Below are positions 26,478-34,565 of a stretch of 64,000 nucleotides of DNA, one piece after another; position 1 is the first letter of the stretch; each line of letters starts with the position of its first letter. Origin of the DNA: an uncultured Acidobacteriaceae bacterium (lineage in GTDB: Bacteria > Acidobacteriota > Terriglobia > Terriglobales > Acidobacteriaceae); assembly GCA_903828675.1 (NCBI GenBank), contig CAIKND010000079.1, positions 1 through 64,000 of the forward strand, read 5' to 3'. The notes beneath the pieces were generated by a model, which was given only the letters and a program-made list of their open reading frames with translations, had not been told where the DNA came from and did no database searches. The position numbers and the translations under genes are program-made.

Positions 26478-27518
26478 TCAGCCCGCTGCAGCCACCGCCG
26501 CAGGAGCAGCAGCCTTCACCATCTCCTCAATCGCATCGATCAGCAGTTGAGGCTCGTCCAGGTGAATCCAATGAGCGCTCTCGGTGGCAATCACCTGCTT
26601 CACGTTGTCGCCGATACGCTGTACGCATTCGTCTGAGAGCGGCATCGATTTCCCCGGCGTCAGCAGCAGCACCGGAATTCCGCGGATCGGCCCAGCGTCC
26701 TGCATCTCCCGCACCGTGTCCGGCACGGCAAGAATGTGACTGCGCATACCCCTGTAGTAATCGGGTCGCGACCAGTGAGCGGCCACGATGGGCCAAACTT
26801 CGCTCGGCATCTTGCCCACTTCGTCCTTGATGCGGTCCAGCGCGTGCCTGCCTCCGTTGCCGGCGGCGTTTGCCAGCCGTCCGGCAGTTTGCCCCGCGGT
26901 CCGCCCCTTCCGGCACAGCAGCGAATTCACGGCAAGCCGCACAATACCCACTCGCGCCATTGGAATCGCAACCCTAGTCAGCTTCTTGCCCCGGTCCAGC
27001 ATCGCCTCTTTTGCGGGGTCCAGGGGCGGCCATTCTTCGCATCGCATCGGGTCCACCAGGACAATGCTTGTCACCTCTTCAGGATAAGTAAGCGCAAACC
27101 TCCGCACCACCAGACCGCCAAACGAATGTCCCACCAGGATATAGGGCGGCTTGATCCCTGCCCCCTTCAGCAACTCATGCAATTCTGGAACAATATTGCC
27201 CGGTGTGCGCGCCGTCCGGCAGGGGCTGCTCCAGCCCAACCCGCCGCGATCGTAAGAGACCGTGGAGGCGAACTCGGAGACTTTCTCCTGTATGCGGAAC
27301 CAGTTCAGGTTGGTGGCCGCGATTCCGGCTTCAAACACCACTGTCGCCTGGCCCGCCCCCTTCTGCACCAGGTAGTGCCTGCGTCCGCTTCCGATATCGA
27401 TCCACTGGCCCTCATGCGTATACCGCCGCCGGTCGCGCCGTGCGCCGAGACCTTGGTAAACAAGGCCCACTGCAATCAAGGCCGCCAACAAACCGGAGAT
27501 CCAGAGTAGGTAGTGCAT
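26478..27518 (-). CDS. Membrane-anchored alpha/beta hydrolase
   Basis: A 346-aa alpha/beta hydrolase. The ATG at 27518 is chosen because AGGAAT precedes it and the sequence then opens with a transmembrane anchor (MHYLLWISGLLAALIAVGLV). The hydrolase part has YDRGGLGWSSP (oxyanion side), PYILVGHSFGGLVVRRFALT (nucleophile Ser in GHSFGG), VLVDPMRCEEWPP, and a C-terminal SAHWIHLDEPQLL with the catalytic His. It sits 8 bp behind the LolA-like gene and is the last gene of the ABC-transporter operon, so it may act on an exported lipid or ester. The substrate is unknown. Confidence 0.83.
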   Translation of the reverse strand: MHYLLWISGLLAALIAVGLVYQGLGARRDRRRYTHEGQWIDIGSGRRHYLVQKGAGQATVVFEAGIAATNLNWFRIQEKVSEFASTVSYDRGGLGWSSPCRTARTPGNIVPELHELLKGAGIKPPYILVGHSFGGLVVRRFALTYPEEVTSIVLVDPMRCEEWPPLDPAKEAMLDRGKKLTRVAIPMARVGIVRLAVNSLLCRKGRTAGQTAGRLANAAGNGGRHALDRIKDEVGKMPSEVWPIVAAHWSRPDYYRGMRSHILAVPDTVREMQDAGPIRGIPVLLLTPGKSMPLSDECVQRIGDNVKQVIATESAHWIHLDEPQLLIDAIEEMVKAAAPAAVAAAG

Positions 27519-27526
27519 CGGTATTC

Positions 27527-28285
27527 CTAAAAATGCGTCAATTGAGTCGGGGAAAAATCCTTCAATCCGAGGTGCGCCTTTGGTGAGCCGCGATCGATGA
27601 TCAGCAGCGTTGAACCCGCTTGGCCGCGAATCTTCGCTTCCACCTGGGTGGCCGACCAAACGCCCTGCGTCTGGCGCAGCCCAAAGTAGGTAAACTCTTT
27701 CACGGTCCCCGTGCCTTTCAGCGTCTTCTCCACGTGTACCGGAAAGCCGCTCGCGTGATCCAGCCAGCTTTTTACTTCGCTGAAGTGGCTCTTGTCTACT
27801 GCTCCCGGCATGCTCTTTACCAGGTTGCAGTTGCGCGCCCCGTACTTTGCTTCTCCCATCATCGACTGGCCGGCCCAAAAGTACTGGGCTTCCATCAAAT
27901 CCTCGTAGCTGAACTGCTCTCCCAGCGGACCTTGGTTCCACTTTTCGAAAGGCAACGCGGTCGCCGCGGTATCGCCCGGATGTGCAATCCAAATCGCGTC
28001 CTTTTCTCCGGGCGGCATCTCCAGCAGCACATGAACCCGCGCCTGGGCCGGAGAAACAACCTCAAGCTGCACTCGCAACACGCCCGCAAACCAATGCGCC
28101 TTGATGTTGACAGCTAAGCTGGTCCGCGCCCCGCTCCCGTCCACGCGCACCAGGTGTCCGCTCATGCGATAGTCGGCGGCCTCCACCTGCCGGCGTGCTT
28201 CCGCCAGCGGTCCCAGCGGCTCCACGGCCTGTGCGGCAACGGGCAGCAGCATCGATGCGGCCAACGCGAGAGTTCCGAATCTCAT
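27527..28285 (-). CDS. LolA-like outer-membrane lipoprotein-sorting protein
   Basis: A secreted 252-aa protein with signal peptide MRFGTLALAASMLLPVAAQA. The rest is a beta-rich, LolA-like single domain (YRMSGHLVRVDGSGARTSLA, VHVLLEMPPGEKDAIWIAHP, SGFPVHVEKTLKGTGTVKEF, GVWSATQVEAKIRGQAGSTL). Families annotated as outer membrane lipoprotein-sorting proteins often accompany FtsX-type permeases, and here the start overlaps the stop of the ATPase gene by four bases (ATGA). It probably carries or shields a lipid or lipoprotein released by the transporter. A conserved cysteine (ARNCNLVKSMPG) is present in the middle of the domain. Confidence 0.75.
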   Translation of the reverse strand: MRFGTLALAASMLLPVAAQAVEPLGPLAEARRQVEAADYRMSGHLVRVDGSGARTSLAVNIKAHWFAGVLRVQLEVVSPAQARVHVLLEMPPGEKDAIWIAHPGDTAATALPFEKWNQGPLGEQFSYEDLMEAQYFWAGQSMMGEAKYGARNCNLVKSMPGAVDKSHFSEVKSWLDHASGFPVHVEKTLKGTGTVKEFTYFGLRQTQGVWSATQVEAKIRGQAGSTLLIIDRGSPKAHLGLKDFSPTQLTHF

Positions 28286-28947
28286 GCCTCGACCTTCCCG
28301 TCGCGGATGCGAACCTGCCGGGCGGCAGCGTGCGCGATCTCATTTTCGTGCGTCACCACGATCAGCGTCATCCCCCGCTGCTTCTGAATTCCGATCAGGA
28401 TCTCCATGATCCGCGCCGTGTTCACGCTGTCGAGGTTTCCCGTCGGCTCATCGGCCAGCAGGATTTCAGGATCGTTTGCCAGAGCGCGCGCAATAGCCAC
28501 CCGCTGCCGCTCGCCTGCCGAGAGCTGGTTGGGAAACTGCTCCATCCGATGTTCCAGCCCCAGTTCCTTCAGCAACTCTTCGGCCCGTGCGCCGCGGTCG
28601 AATCCCTTGCGGTTCGTCGCCAGCATCGGCACCTGTACATTCTCGATTGCCCGTAAGGTTGGCATCAGGTGAAACGCCTGAAAAATGAAACCGACACTCC
28701 GCGACCGGTAGGTATCCAGATCCACAGCCGCACCGAGCAGGGCATTCTTGAAGAACACCTCGCCGGTGGTCGGCGTATCCAGTCCCCCCAGCATATGCAG
28801 CAGGGTCGACTTGCCACTGCCGCTTGGCCCGGTGATGGCGATATATTCGCCAGCTTCAATGGAGAGGTCGACACCGCGCAGGGCCTCGATTCGGCCTTCG
28901 TCGTAGCTCTTGTACAGGCTGCGCACTTCCAGAATTGGACTAGTCAT
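28282..28947 (-). CDS. ABC transporter ATP-binding protein, LolD/MacB type
   Basis: A 221-aa ATPase from the ATG at 28947, which overlaps the permease stop by eight bases. It has Walker A (GPSGSGKST), a Q-loop region in FIFQAFHLMPTLRAIENV, the signature LSAGERQRVAIARALANDPE, Walker B (ILLADEPTGNLDS) and the switch His (TLIVVTHENEIA). The LolD/MacB branch powers mechanotransmission through FtsX-fold permeases instead of substrate passage through the membrane. It is the second gene in the permease-ATPase-LolA-like-hydrolase operon. Confidence 0.92.
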   Translation of the reverse strand: MTSPILEVRSLYKSYDEGRIEALRGVDLSIEAGEYIAITGPSGSGKSTLLHMLGGLDTPTTGEVFFKNALLGAAVDLDTYRSRSVGFIFQAFHLMPTLRAIENVQVPMLATNRKGFDRGARAEELLKELGLEHRMEQFPNQLSAGERQRVAIARALANDPEILLADEPTGNLDSVNTARIMEILIGIQKQRGMTLIVVTHENEIAHAAARQVRIRDGKVEA

Positions 28948-30073
28948 GCCGCAGCGCCTCCACCGGAGAAAGCTTTGCGCCGCGCCACGCGGGCAGCGCC
29001 CCGGCGACAAGCCCGGCCAGAACGGCTATGCCCAGCGCCTCGGCCAGCAGCAGCACTGGAAAGGAATCAGAGACGATGCTCGCGGTCTGCGGCAGTGCGG
29101 CCAGCGCATGCAAAGCCCACCACCCAACCCCGATGCCGATAAATCCGCCGCCAAGGCCAAGCACCACTGCCTCGAGTTGAATGAGAACCAGCACCTGCCA
29201 CCGGGTCCAGCCCAGTGCGCGCAAAATGCCGATCTCACGGGTACGCTCAAACACAGACATCGCCATCGTATTCGCAATCCCCAGGATGCCGATCAGCAAG
29301 GCGATCAAGGATGTGCCCCATGCCGATGCGTGCGCCATCCGCACCAATTGGTTGTTGCCGGCCCGCTCCGCCGCGGGAATGGCGCGCAGGCCCGGCAGGG
29401 CCGCTTCAATATGTGCCTTCGCCCGTTTCAGATATTCGTCCGGCGCTTCGCCGGCGGGCGCAGGGCGCAGCTTTACATGAATCGTCGAAACCTTGCCCTG
29501 CAGGCTGCTCAGTTGCTGCAACTGGTCCAGCGGCATAATCACCGCGCCAGCCTCCAGTGCGGAGCCGCCATGGTAAATAGCGGACACCGTGAACGCAGAC
29601 CCTTGAATCTCCAACGTGTCACCCGGCTTCTTGTTCATGTTACCAGCCAGAAGATCGCCCAGCATCACCTCCGGGTGACCATCACGGAATGGCTTTCCCG
29701 ATAGCAGTTGCAGTGATTGGAATTCGTAAGAATCGGCCTTCCAGCCGTAGACCAGCGCATTCACCTCAGGCGTCAGATCCATCACGTTGTAGATCATCGG
29801 CGTGGCCTGCGCAACTATGGGCAGCGCCTTCACCTTGTCGGCCGCCGACTCGTCCAGCGACGTGCTCAGAAAAGTCTGCTGAATAACCGCGATGTCGGTG
29901 CCGCTGCTCGAGTAGATGCGCATCCACTCATGCTCAAATGCGCGGGAAAACCCCACCAGACCTACAAATGCGCCGATCGCCATGCCTATTCCGCAAAGCG
30001 TCAAAAGAGTCCTCAGCCGCCGGTGCCAGAGATTCTTCCAGACAAATCCCGTGAACGACAGTTGAGAGTCCAT
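28940..30073 (-). CDS. FtsX/MacB-fold ABC transporter permease
   Basis: An inner-membrane permease of 377 aa. It has an N-terminal transmembrane helix (RTLLTLCGIGMAIGAFVGLV), a periplasmic domain of about 200 residues (SRAFEHEWMRIYSSSGTDIA and GKPFRDGHPEVMLGDLLAGN), and three C-terminal helices starting at SLIALLIGILGIANTMAMSV, with the FtsX signature VFERTREIGILRALGWTRWQ and ending LSPVEALRHD. This is the one-subunit MacB/LolC-like layout. It heads the operon, and the ATPase gene overlaps it. With a LolA-like protein encoded downstream, extraction of a lipid or lipoprotein from the inner membrane is the likeliest task. Confidence 0.9.
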   Translation of the reverse strand: MDSQLSFTGFVWKNLWHRRLRTLLTLCGIGMAIGAFVGLVGFSRAFEHEWMRIYSSSGTDIAVIQQTFLSTSLDESAADKVKALPIVAQATPMIYNVMDLTPEVNALVYGWKADSYEFQSLQLLSGKPFRDGHPEVMLGDLLAGNMNKKPGDTLEIQGSAFTVSAIYHGGSALEAGAVIMPLDQLQQLSSLQGKVSTIHVKLRPAPAGEAPDEYLKRAKAHIEAALPGLRAIPAAERAGNNQLVRMAHASAWGTSLIALLIGILGIANTMAMSVFERTREIGILRALGWTRWQVLVLIQLEAVVLGLGGGFIGIGVGWWALHALAALPQTASIVSDSFPVLLLAEALGIAVLAGLVAGALPAWRGAKLSPVEALRHD

Positions 30074-30303
30074 GACTTTTTGGAAGTCCTCACATCTTGG
30101 ATTATTGGCAGGCAGACTGCCAGTTTATCCAGCAGCAACTGCTATGTCTATCCATGATTTGGGGCCCGAGAGAAGTTTGGCCCTTTCACGCAACGTTCAG
30201 GAAGGCGAAACCATCTGTACCCTATCGACTATGCTAGCCGATGAATCCCGGTTTCAGTCTAATAGGTGAAAGGGGAAGGACCTTGCTCCCGCAAGACGTT
30301 TCC

Positions 30304-30339
30304 CTTCGCTACCCTTTCTAATGCGAAAGGGTAGCGAAG
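30304..30339. repeat. Perfect 15-bp hairpin CTTCGCTACCCTTTC-TAATGC-GAAAGGGTAGCGAAG
   Basis: Lies in the 380-bp gap (30074-30453) between the permease promoter side and the lactonase gene. There is no T tract, so it is not a clear terminator. The CCCTTTC/GAAAGGG core recurs in the hairpin at 52891-52931, which suggests an interspersed hairpin repeat. The rest of the gap shows no gene. Confidence 0.55.
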
Positions 30340-30453
30340 ATTCCGAATTCGAAGCGCGGAAGTCACACACTGGAATTCAAGCTGCCAGCGCTTCGGCTTG
30401 TGGAGTCGGGACGCAGGGGATTAAGCAGAAGTCCAAACATTCCAGCATGCAGC

Positions 30454-31290
30454 TCAAAGCTCGTAGGCCTCCACTGCCGTACCCGCAAGCACTCTTTCCT
30501 GCTCGTCATTTGAGAAACTGCTGATCGCCTGCGTCACCGTTTCTATCCAGGCGCGATAAGGCGACGCCAGCGTCAACACCGGCCAGTCGGACCCAAACAT
30601 CGTCCGCCGTGGCGTAAATGCCTCGAAGACCGTCTCGAAGTACGGCATTAGTTCCTCCGGGGTCCAGCGATCCCACTTTGCCTCAGTCACCATACCTGAC
30701 ACCTTGCAAAACACGTTGGGTCGTTGCGCGAGTTCCTTTAGGTTTTCTTTCCAAGGCGAGAAGTCTCTATCGCGAATCCTCGGCTTCGCGATGTGATCGA
30801 CGATAAAGACCTGATTCGGGTGTTTGTCGACAAACTCAATCGTCTGCGGCAAGTGGGTTTCAAAGATCAACAAATCGTAACGCAACCCGTAACCCTTCAG
30901 CAGCGCAATCCCGCTGTTGAAATCATCCCTGAGCATGTAAAGCGGATCTGGCTCATCGTGCAGCGCATGGCGTATCCCCCTCACTTTGGGGAGGCTGGCC
31001 AGCCGCTCCAATTCACGAGCGGCGCCCGGGCTAGCGAGTGGAGCCCAGCCAACTACGCCACGTATCAGATCTGACCGGGCGGCCAACCCCGAGAGCCATT
31101 CCGTCTCCTGCATCGATTGCCTCGCCTGCACCACTACTGTCCCAGTAACCCCCGCCACCCTTGTTACTTCTTCAAGTTGGACGGTAAGGTAGTCTCGGCG
31201 GAGTATCTCCATTCCGTCGCCGATCCACGGGAACTCTTCAGGCTTATAACGCCATAGATGGTGATGAGCATCGATACATTGGTGAGCCAT
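30454..31290 (-). CDS. Amidohydrolase-family sugar lactonase (L-fuconolactonase-like)
   Basis: A 278-aa metal-dependent hydrolase of the COG3618 group. The ATG at 31290 follows GACGAGGTTGCGAATC; a TTG three codons earlier is possible. It begins CIDAHHHLWRYKPEEFPWIG (HxH metal motif), with VFIVDHIAKPRI (second His) and the C-terminal RTMFGSDWPVL (catalytic Asp). This is the L-fucono- or L-rhamnono-lactonase type, which opens the lactone made by a sugar 1-dehydrogenase. The SDR, the dehydratase and fucosidases next to it support the L-fucose reading: fucose to fuconolactone to fuconate. It is the last gene of a minus-strand cluster. Confidence 0.82.
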   Translation of the reverse strand: MAHQCIDAHHHLWRYKPEEFPWIGDGMEILRRDYLTVQLEEVTRVAGVTGTVVVQARQSMQETEWLSGLAARSDLIRGVVGWAPLASPGAARELERLASLPKVRGIRHALHDEPDPLYMLRDDFNSGIALLKGYGLRYDLLIFETHLPQTIEFVDKHPNQVFIVDHIAKPRIRDRDFSPWKENLKELAQRPNVFCKVSGMVTEAKWDRWTPEELMPYFETVFEAFTPRRTMFGSDWPVLTLASPYRAWIETVTQAISSFSNDEQERVLAGTAVEAYEL

Positions 31291-31392
31291 GATTCGCAAC
31301 CTCGTCAGGGGGCCAGTTGTTTGAGCACTGCTGATGCCTGGGCATCATTACGACTTCCAATTCGTCATTGAGATTCCATGCGATGATTCACG

Positions 31393-32160
31393 TCACAGCG
31401 GCCGGTGGTAGCCCAGTTCAGCTCCGCCGCTCACGTGCATGATGTGCCCTGTGACAAAGCGCGCCTTGTCTGAAAGCAGAAACACACAGGCGTCGGCAAT
31501 TACGTCCCCCTCTGGGCAGTAACCCAGCGCGTGAATCTCGTCCAGATAACGTCCGACCGATGCTGGATTCGGCTGCTCGGCGCACCATTGGCGAAGCATC
31601 GGAGTCCAGGTCCCGGCTGGACACACCGCGTTCACGCGAATCCCGAATTTCGCATAATCGAGTGCCATCGATTTTGTCAGCGTATTCATCCCGCCCTTGG
31701 TTGCCGTATACGCTGCGTGAGTCTCCTGGCCGATCACTCCGACGAGGCTCGACGTGTTCAGGATGCAGCCTTTGCTCTCCCTGAGGGCGTCAAAGGCATG
31801 GCGTGTGGTGTACAGGACACTCTTGAGATTGATGTTGAACAGCGCGTCCCATTCCTCATCGCTGGTATCGTGCAAGAGCTTCACTGGCGATCCGATGCCG
31901 GCGTTGTTGTGCACAGCGTCCAGTCGCCCGAAATGGGCCATTGTTCTTTCGATCGCCACCCGCACTTCGGCGTCGTTCGAAACATCGCAGGAAAACCCCA
32001 TGTGCTCGGATCCAAGGCCCGCCGCCGCATTGGCTGCGCCGTCCTTACTGCGAGCGACAATGGACACACGCGCGCCCTCCGCTGCATAGGCTTTCGCGCA
32101 CTCCCAGCCGATGCCCGTCGAGCCGCCCGTAAGAAAAATCACCTTATCCTTGAGCAACAT
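31393..32160 (-). CDS. SDR oxidoreductase, candidate L-fucose (sugar) dehydrogenase
   Basis: Complete short-chain dehydrogenase of 255 aa starting at the ATG at 32160, with AGGATTGAAGAT upstream. It has FLTGGSTGIGWECAKAYAAE, the intact HNNAGIG, a catalytic Ser in NTSSLVGV, Tyr and Lys in YTATKGGM, NAVCPAGTWTPM, and the C-terminal GHIMHVSGGAELG. It could oxidise L-fucose to its lactone or oxidise 2-keto-3-deoxy-L-fuconate; the clustered lactonase and dehydratase make either plausible. It is intact, in contrast to the neighbouring SDR at 32230. Confidence 0.8.
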   Translation of the reverse strand: MLLKDKVIFLTGGSTGIGWECAKAYAAEGARVSIVARSKDGAANAAAGLGSEHMGFSCDVSNDAEVRVAIERTMAHFGRLDAVHNNAGIGSPVKLLHDTSDEEWDALFNINLKSVLYTTRHAFDALRESKGCILNTSSLVGVIGQETHAAYTATKGGMNTLTKSMALDYAKFGIRVNAVCPAGTWTPMLRQWCAEQPNPASVGRYLDEIHALGYCPEGDVIADACVFLLSDKARFVTGHIMHVSGGAELGYHRPL

Positions 32161-32229
32161 ATCTTCAATCCTGTCTTCGAAGAATTTAAATTCAGCGCCG
32201 GCAACCCGGTAGAAAGCGCGCACGGTCAA

Positions 32230-32739
32230 TCAAAAGCCAACCACCGCTCCACCATCGACGGGCAGTGTAACGCCGGTGATGTACGCGGCAGCGGGGGAAC
32301 AGAGATAGACCGCAGCCCATCCGATGTCCTCAGGCTGCCCCATTCGGCCCATTTGAATCCGGGAGAAAACACGAGCCTTGCGTTCCGGGTCATTATCCAG
32401 TGCTTTCTGGGTCATCTCACTGTAAATCCAGCCTGGAGCAATCGCATTGACGCGGACACTCTTGACGGCGAGCTCCGCTGAAAGGGTCGAGACCATCCCA
32501 AAGTAAGCACTCTTGGCCGCGGAATAGGCGATAATCCGCGGAACCCCCATGTACGCCGCCATCGACGAGATGAACAGGATCGAACCTTGCTCTCGGTCGA
32601 CCATTCCTGGAATGCCCCCTGCGTCAACGCGCGCGCCGTCCTTGACCATGCAGCTAGCGATGCCGAACCGGATCCCGGTGCCGCCGCCGGTGATCAGAGC
32701 GGTCTCACCATCCAGACAAAACGGATTCTCAAATCTCAT
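32230..32739 (-). pseudogene. SDR oxidoreductase with large internal in-frame deletion
   Basis: Only 169 residues remain of a normal SDR of about 250. The N-terminus ([20 protein letters not shown]) has Arg where the last Gly of TGxxxGxG should be. Then GARVDAGG jumps straight to [20 protein letters not shown] (catalytic Ser) and YSAAKSAY (Tyr/Lys). About 85 residues, including the second half of the cofactor fold and NNAG, are missing; the junction lies near 32610-32625. The reading frame stays open to a normal C-terminus ([14 protein letters not shown]). The product is almost certainly inactive as an SDR. A recent deletion or an assembly collapse is possible. Confidence 0.75.
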
Positions 32740-32752
32740 GCCATTGCCATCT

Positions 32753-33865
32753 TCACGCCTTGTTGATCTCAGCCAGCGCCCTTCGGTTCGGCGTCATCCC
32801 CGCGCCGGGGACCTCGGGCGCAACGTAGTAGCCGCCCTCGATCTTCGCCGGTTCCTGCATCCAATCGTGCAGCCACGGAATGTACTCGAGCAGCGAACAC
32901 GCCGGATGTGCGAAGCAGAGATGCGCATGCACCTGGCACATGTCTCCAACATGCGGGACAACTGGAAGATTGTTGCAGCGCGCCATATCAGCAACCTGCC
33001 AGAACTCCGTGATGCCCGCCAACCGCACCACATCCGGCTGCACGTAATGGACCGCACCGGCATGAATGAAGTCGCGAAAATGCGAGGCCGTGTAAAGTTG
33101 CTCTCCGAGCGCAATCGGCGTCTGAATCGTCTCTGCCAGCCGCCTGTGGCCGTCCACGTCGTCAAAGTAGATCGGCTCTTCAATCCAGGCAACATCGAAT
33201 TCCGCTAGGCGTCCCGCCGTCTGGATTGCCTGTGGCAGGCTCCAGCGCCCGTTGGCGTCGGTCATAATCTGGACCTCTGGCCCCAGCGCCTTGCGCACTT
33301 CCTCCACACGACGCAAATCCTCGCGTGAACTACGTCCACCCACCTTGAGTTTCACGGCACGATAGCCTTCCTCCTCTACCAGCCGCTTGCAATCTGAAAC
33401 AACCGTCTCCAGCGCCCAATTCAGCCAGCCGCCATCGGTGTTGTAGGCCTCCACCTTCTTCTTCGCCGACCCGCCCAGCAGCTTCCATAACGGCTGTCCC
33501 ACATCCTTGGCCTTCAGGTCCCAGAGCGCTATGTCGATTGCACCCAGCGCCAAGTGGGTAATCCCCGCGCGCCCCACCCAGTAGATCTCCGACTGCTTAT
33601 GCAGCTTTTCCCATAACGCCAGCACTTCGAGCGGGTCTTCGCCCATAAGAAGGGGGCCGTAGCTGTTCAAGATGCAATCCACAATCAGCCGGTCGGTCGG
33701 CAGGTGCGCGTGCGTGCCTGAGAATCCGTATCCCACAAGGCCAGTGTCCGTATGAATCCCCACACCGGGCGCACCCCAGTGAGAAAGCGTGTGCGTGCTG
33801 TCCGCTATACCGCCGCGGGTCACCGGCGCATGCAAGATGATTGGTTCAAGTTTTGTTATTTTCAT
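32753..33865 (-). CDS. Enolase-superfamily sugar-acid dehydratase (L-fuconate/galactonate dehydratase type)
   Basis: A mandelate racemase/muconate lactonising family protein of 370 aa. The catalytic Lys pair is in RAVKLKVGG, metal ligands are Asp in IMTDANGRW, Glu in AWIEEPIYF and Glu in ALGEQLYTA, and the His base is in [14 protein letters not shown]. The N-terminal capping domain is intact ([20 protein letters not shown]). Such enzymes remove water from aldonates to give 2-keto-3-deoxy acids. The lactonase, SDRs and fucosidases around it favour L-fuconate. Specificity for a different six-carbon acid cannot be excluded. It is 13 bp upstream of the broken SDR on the same strand. Confidence 0.85.
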   Translation of the reverse strand: MKITKLEPIILHAPVTRGGIADSTHTLSHWGAPGVGIHTDTGLVGYGFSGTHAHLPTDRLIVDCILNSYGPLLMGEDPLEVLALWEKLHKQSEIYWVGRAGITHLALGAIDIALWDLKAKDVGQPLWKLLGGSAKKKVEAYNTDGGWLNWALETVVSDCKRLVEEEGYRAVKLKVGGRSSREDLRRVEEVRKALGPEVQIMTDANGRWSLPQAIQTAGRLAEFDVAWIEEPIYFDDVDGHRRLAETIQTPIALGEQLYTASHFRDFIHAGAVHYVQPDVVRLAGITEFWQVADMARCNNLPVVPHVGDMCQVHAHLCFAHPACSLLEYIPWLHDWMQEPAKIEGGYYVAPEVPGAGMTPNRRALAEINKA

Positions 33866-33874
33866 AGTGGTCGC

Positions 33875-34437
33875 TCAATCGAAATCAATCATTGCTTTCA
33901 CCAGTCCGGGCTCGCGGTAAATCAGAGGCAATCGCTCTTTTGCTTCTGTAAATCCGAACCGGTGAGTGATGAGTGGAATTACATCCACCTTGTTAGTTTC
34001 CATGGCACGAAGGACGTCCTGAAATGTTCTGGTGAGCCCGGCCCAGCTGGCCATTAGTGTAAGCTCGCGGCGATGGAAATTGGGATCGTCAAAACTCACT
34101 TCTCCCATGAAGAGACCGATAAAGACAATTCGTCCGCCATGCCCGGCTAGCTGGAATGTCCCTTTCATCGAAGCCTGACTGCCGGTTGCGTCAATGACCA
34201 CGGAGGGAAGTTGTCCGAAGTGCTTCTGGAGTTGCCCGCCGAGGTCACCATCCGCAAGGATCGGTTTACCAAGCTCCATCCGGTCGCAGGCGAAGGCGAG
34301 ACGATCGCCTTGCATATCGATGCAGGCGATATTTGCACCCGCTGCCATCGCAAAGATCGCGACCGCAAGCCCGATTGGACCCATTCCGATGATTGCCGTC
34401 GGTTCGTCTTTCGAGGGCGCCGCACGTTCAACCCCAT
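33875..34437 (-). pseudogene. C-terminal half of a zinc-type alcohol/sugar dehydrogenase, N-terminus lost
   Basis: About 175 residues of a medium-chain dehydrogenase: the Rossmann domain starts at TAIIGMGPIGLAVAIFAMAAGANIACIDMQ, and the fold runs to the C-terminus (GGRIVFIGLFMGEVSFDDPN, NKVDVIPLITHRFGFTEAKE). The whole N-terminal catalytic domain with its zinc ligands is absent. Immediately upstream the sequence turns into the start of a sodium:solute symporter gene, so a deletion has joined two genes; the join is between about 34400 and 34437. In an L-fucose cluster the parent may have been a fucose or ketodeoxyfuconate dehydrogenase. Confidence 0.75.
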
Positions 34438-34524
34438 CTTCCGTCTGCGCAGACCAACCCACACGCCCGCAACCACGATGCCGGCAAGGTACAGCACGAT
34501 CACTACAATGTCTATTCGGCTCAT
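34437..34524 (-). pseudogene. N-terminal remnant of a sodium:solute symporter (SSS family)
   Basis: The first 29 codons of an SSS transporter, MSRIDIVVIVLYLAGIVVAG followed by VWVGLRRRK, contain the typical first transmembrane helix. The frame then breaks into the dehydrogenase remnant. The rest of the transporter, normally about 500 residues, is gone, so the fucoside cluster has lost this carrier. The RhaT-type permease at 42650 may cover uptake. Confidence 0.65.
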
Positions 34525-34565
34525 GTTCTCTATACCGTTTTCCCGCAATCACTTAGTACTGTAAG

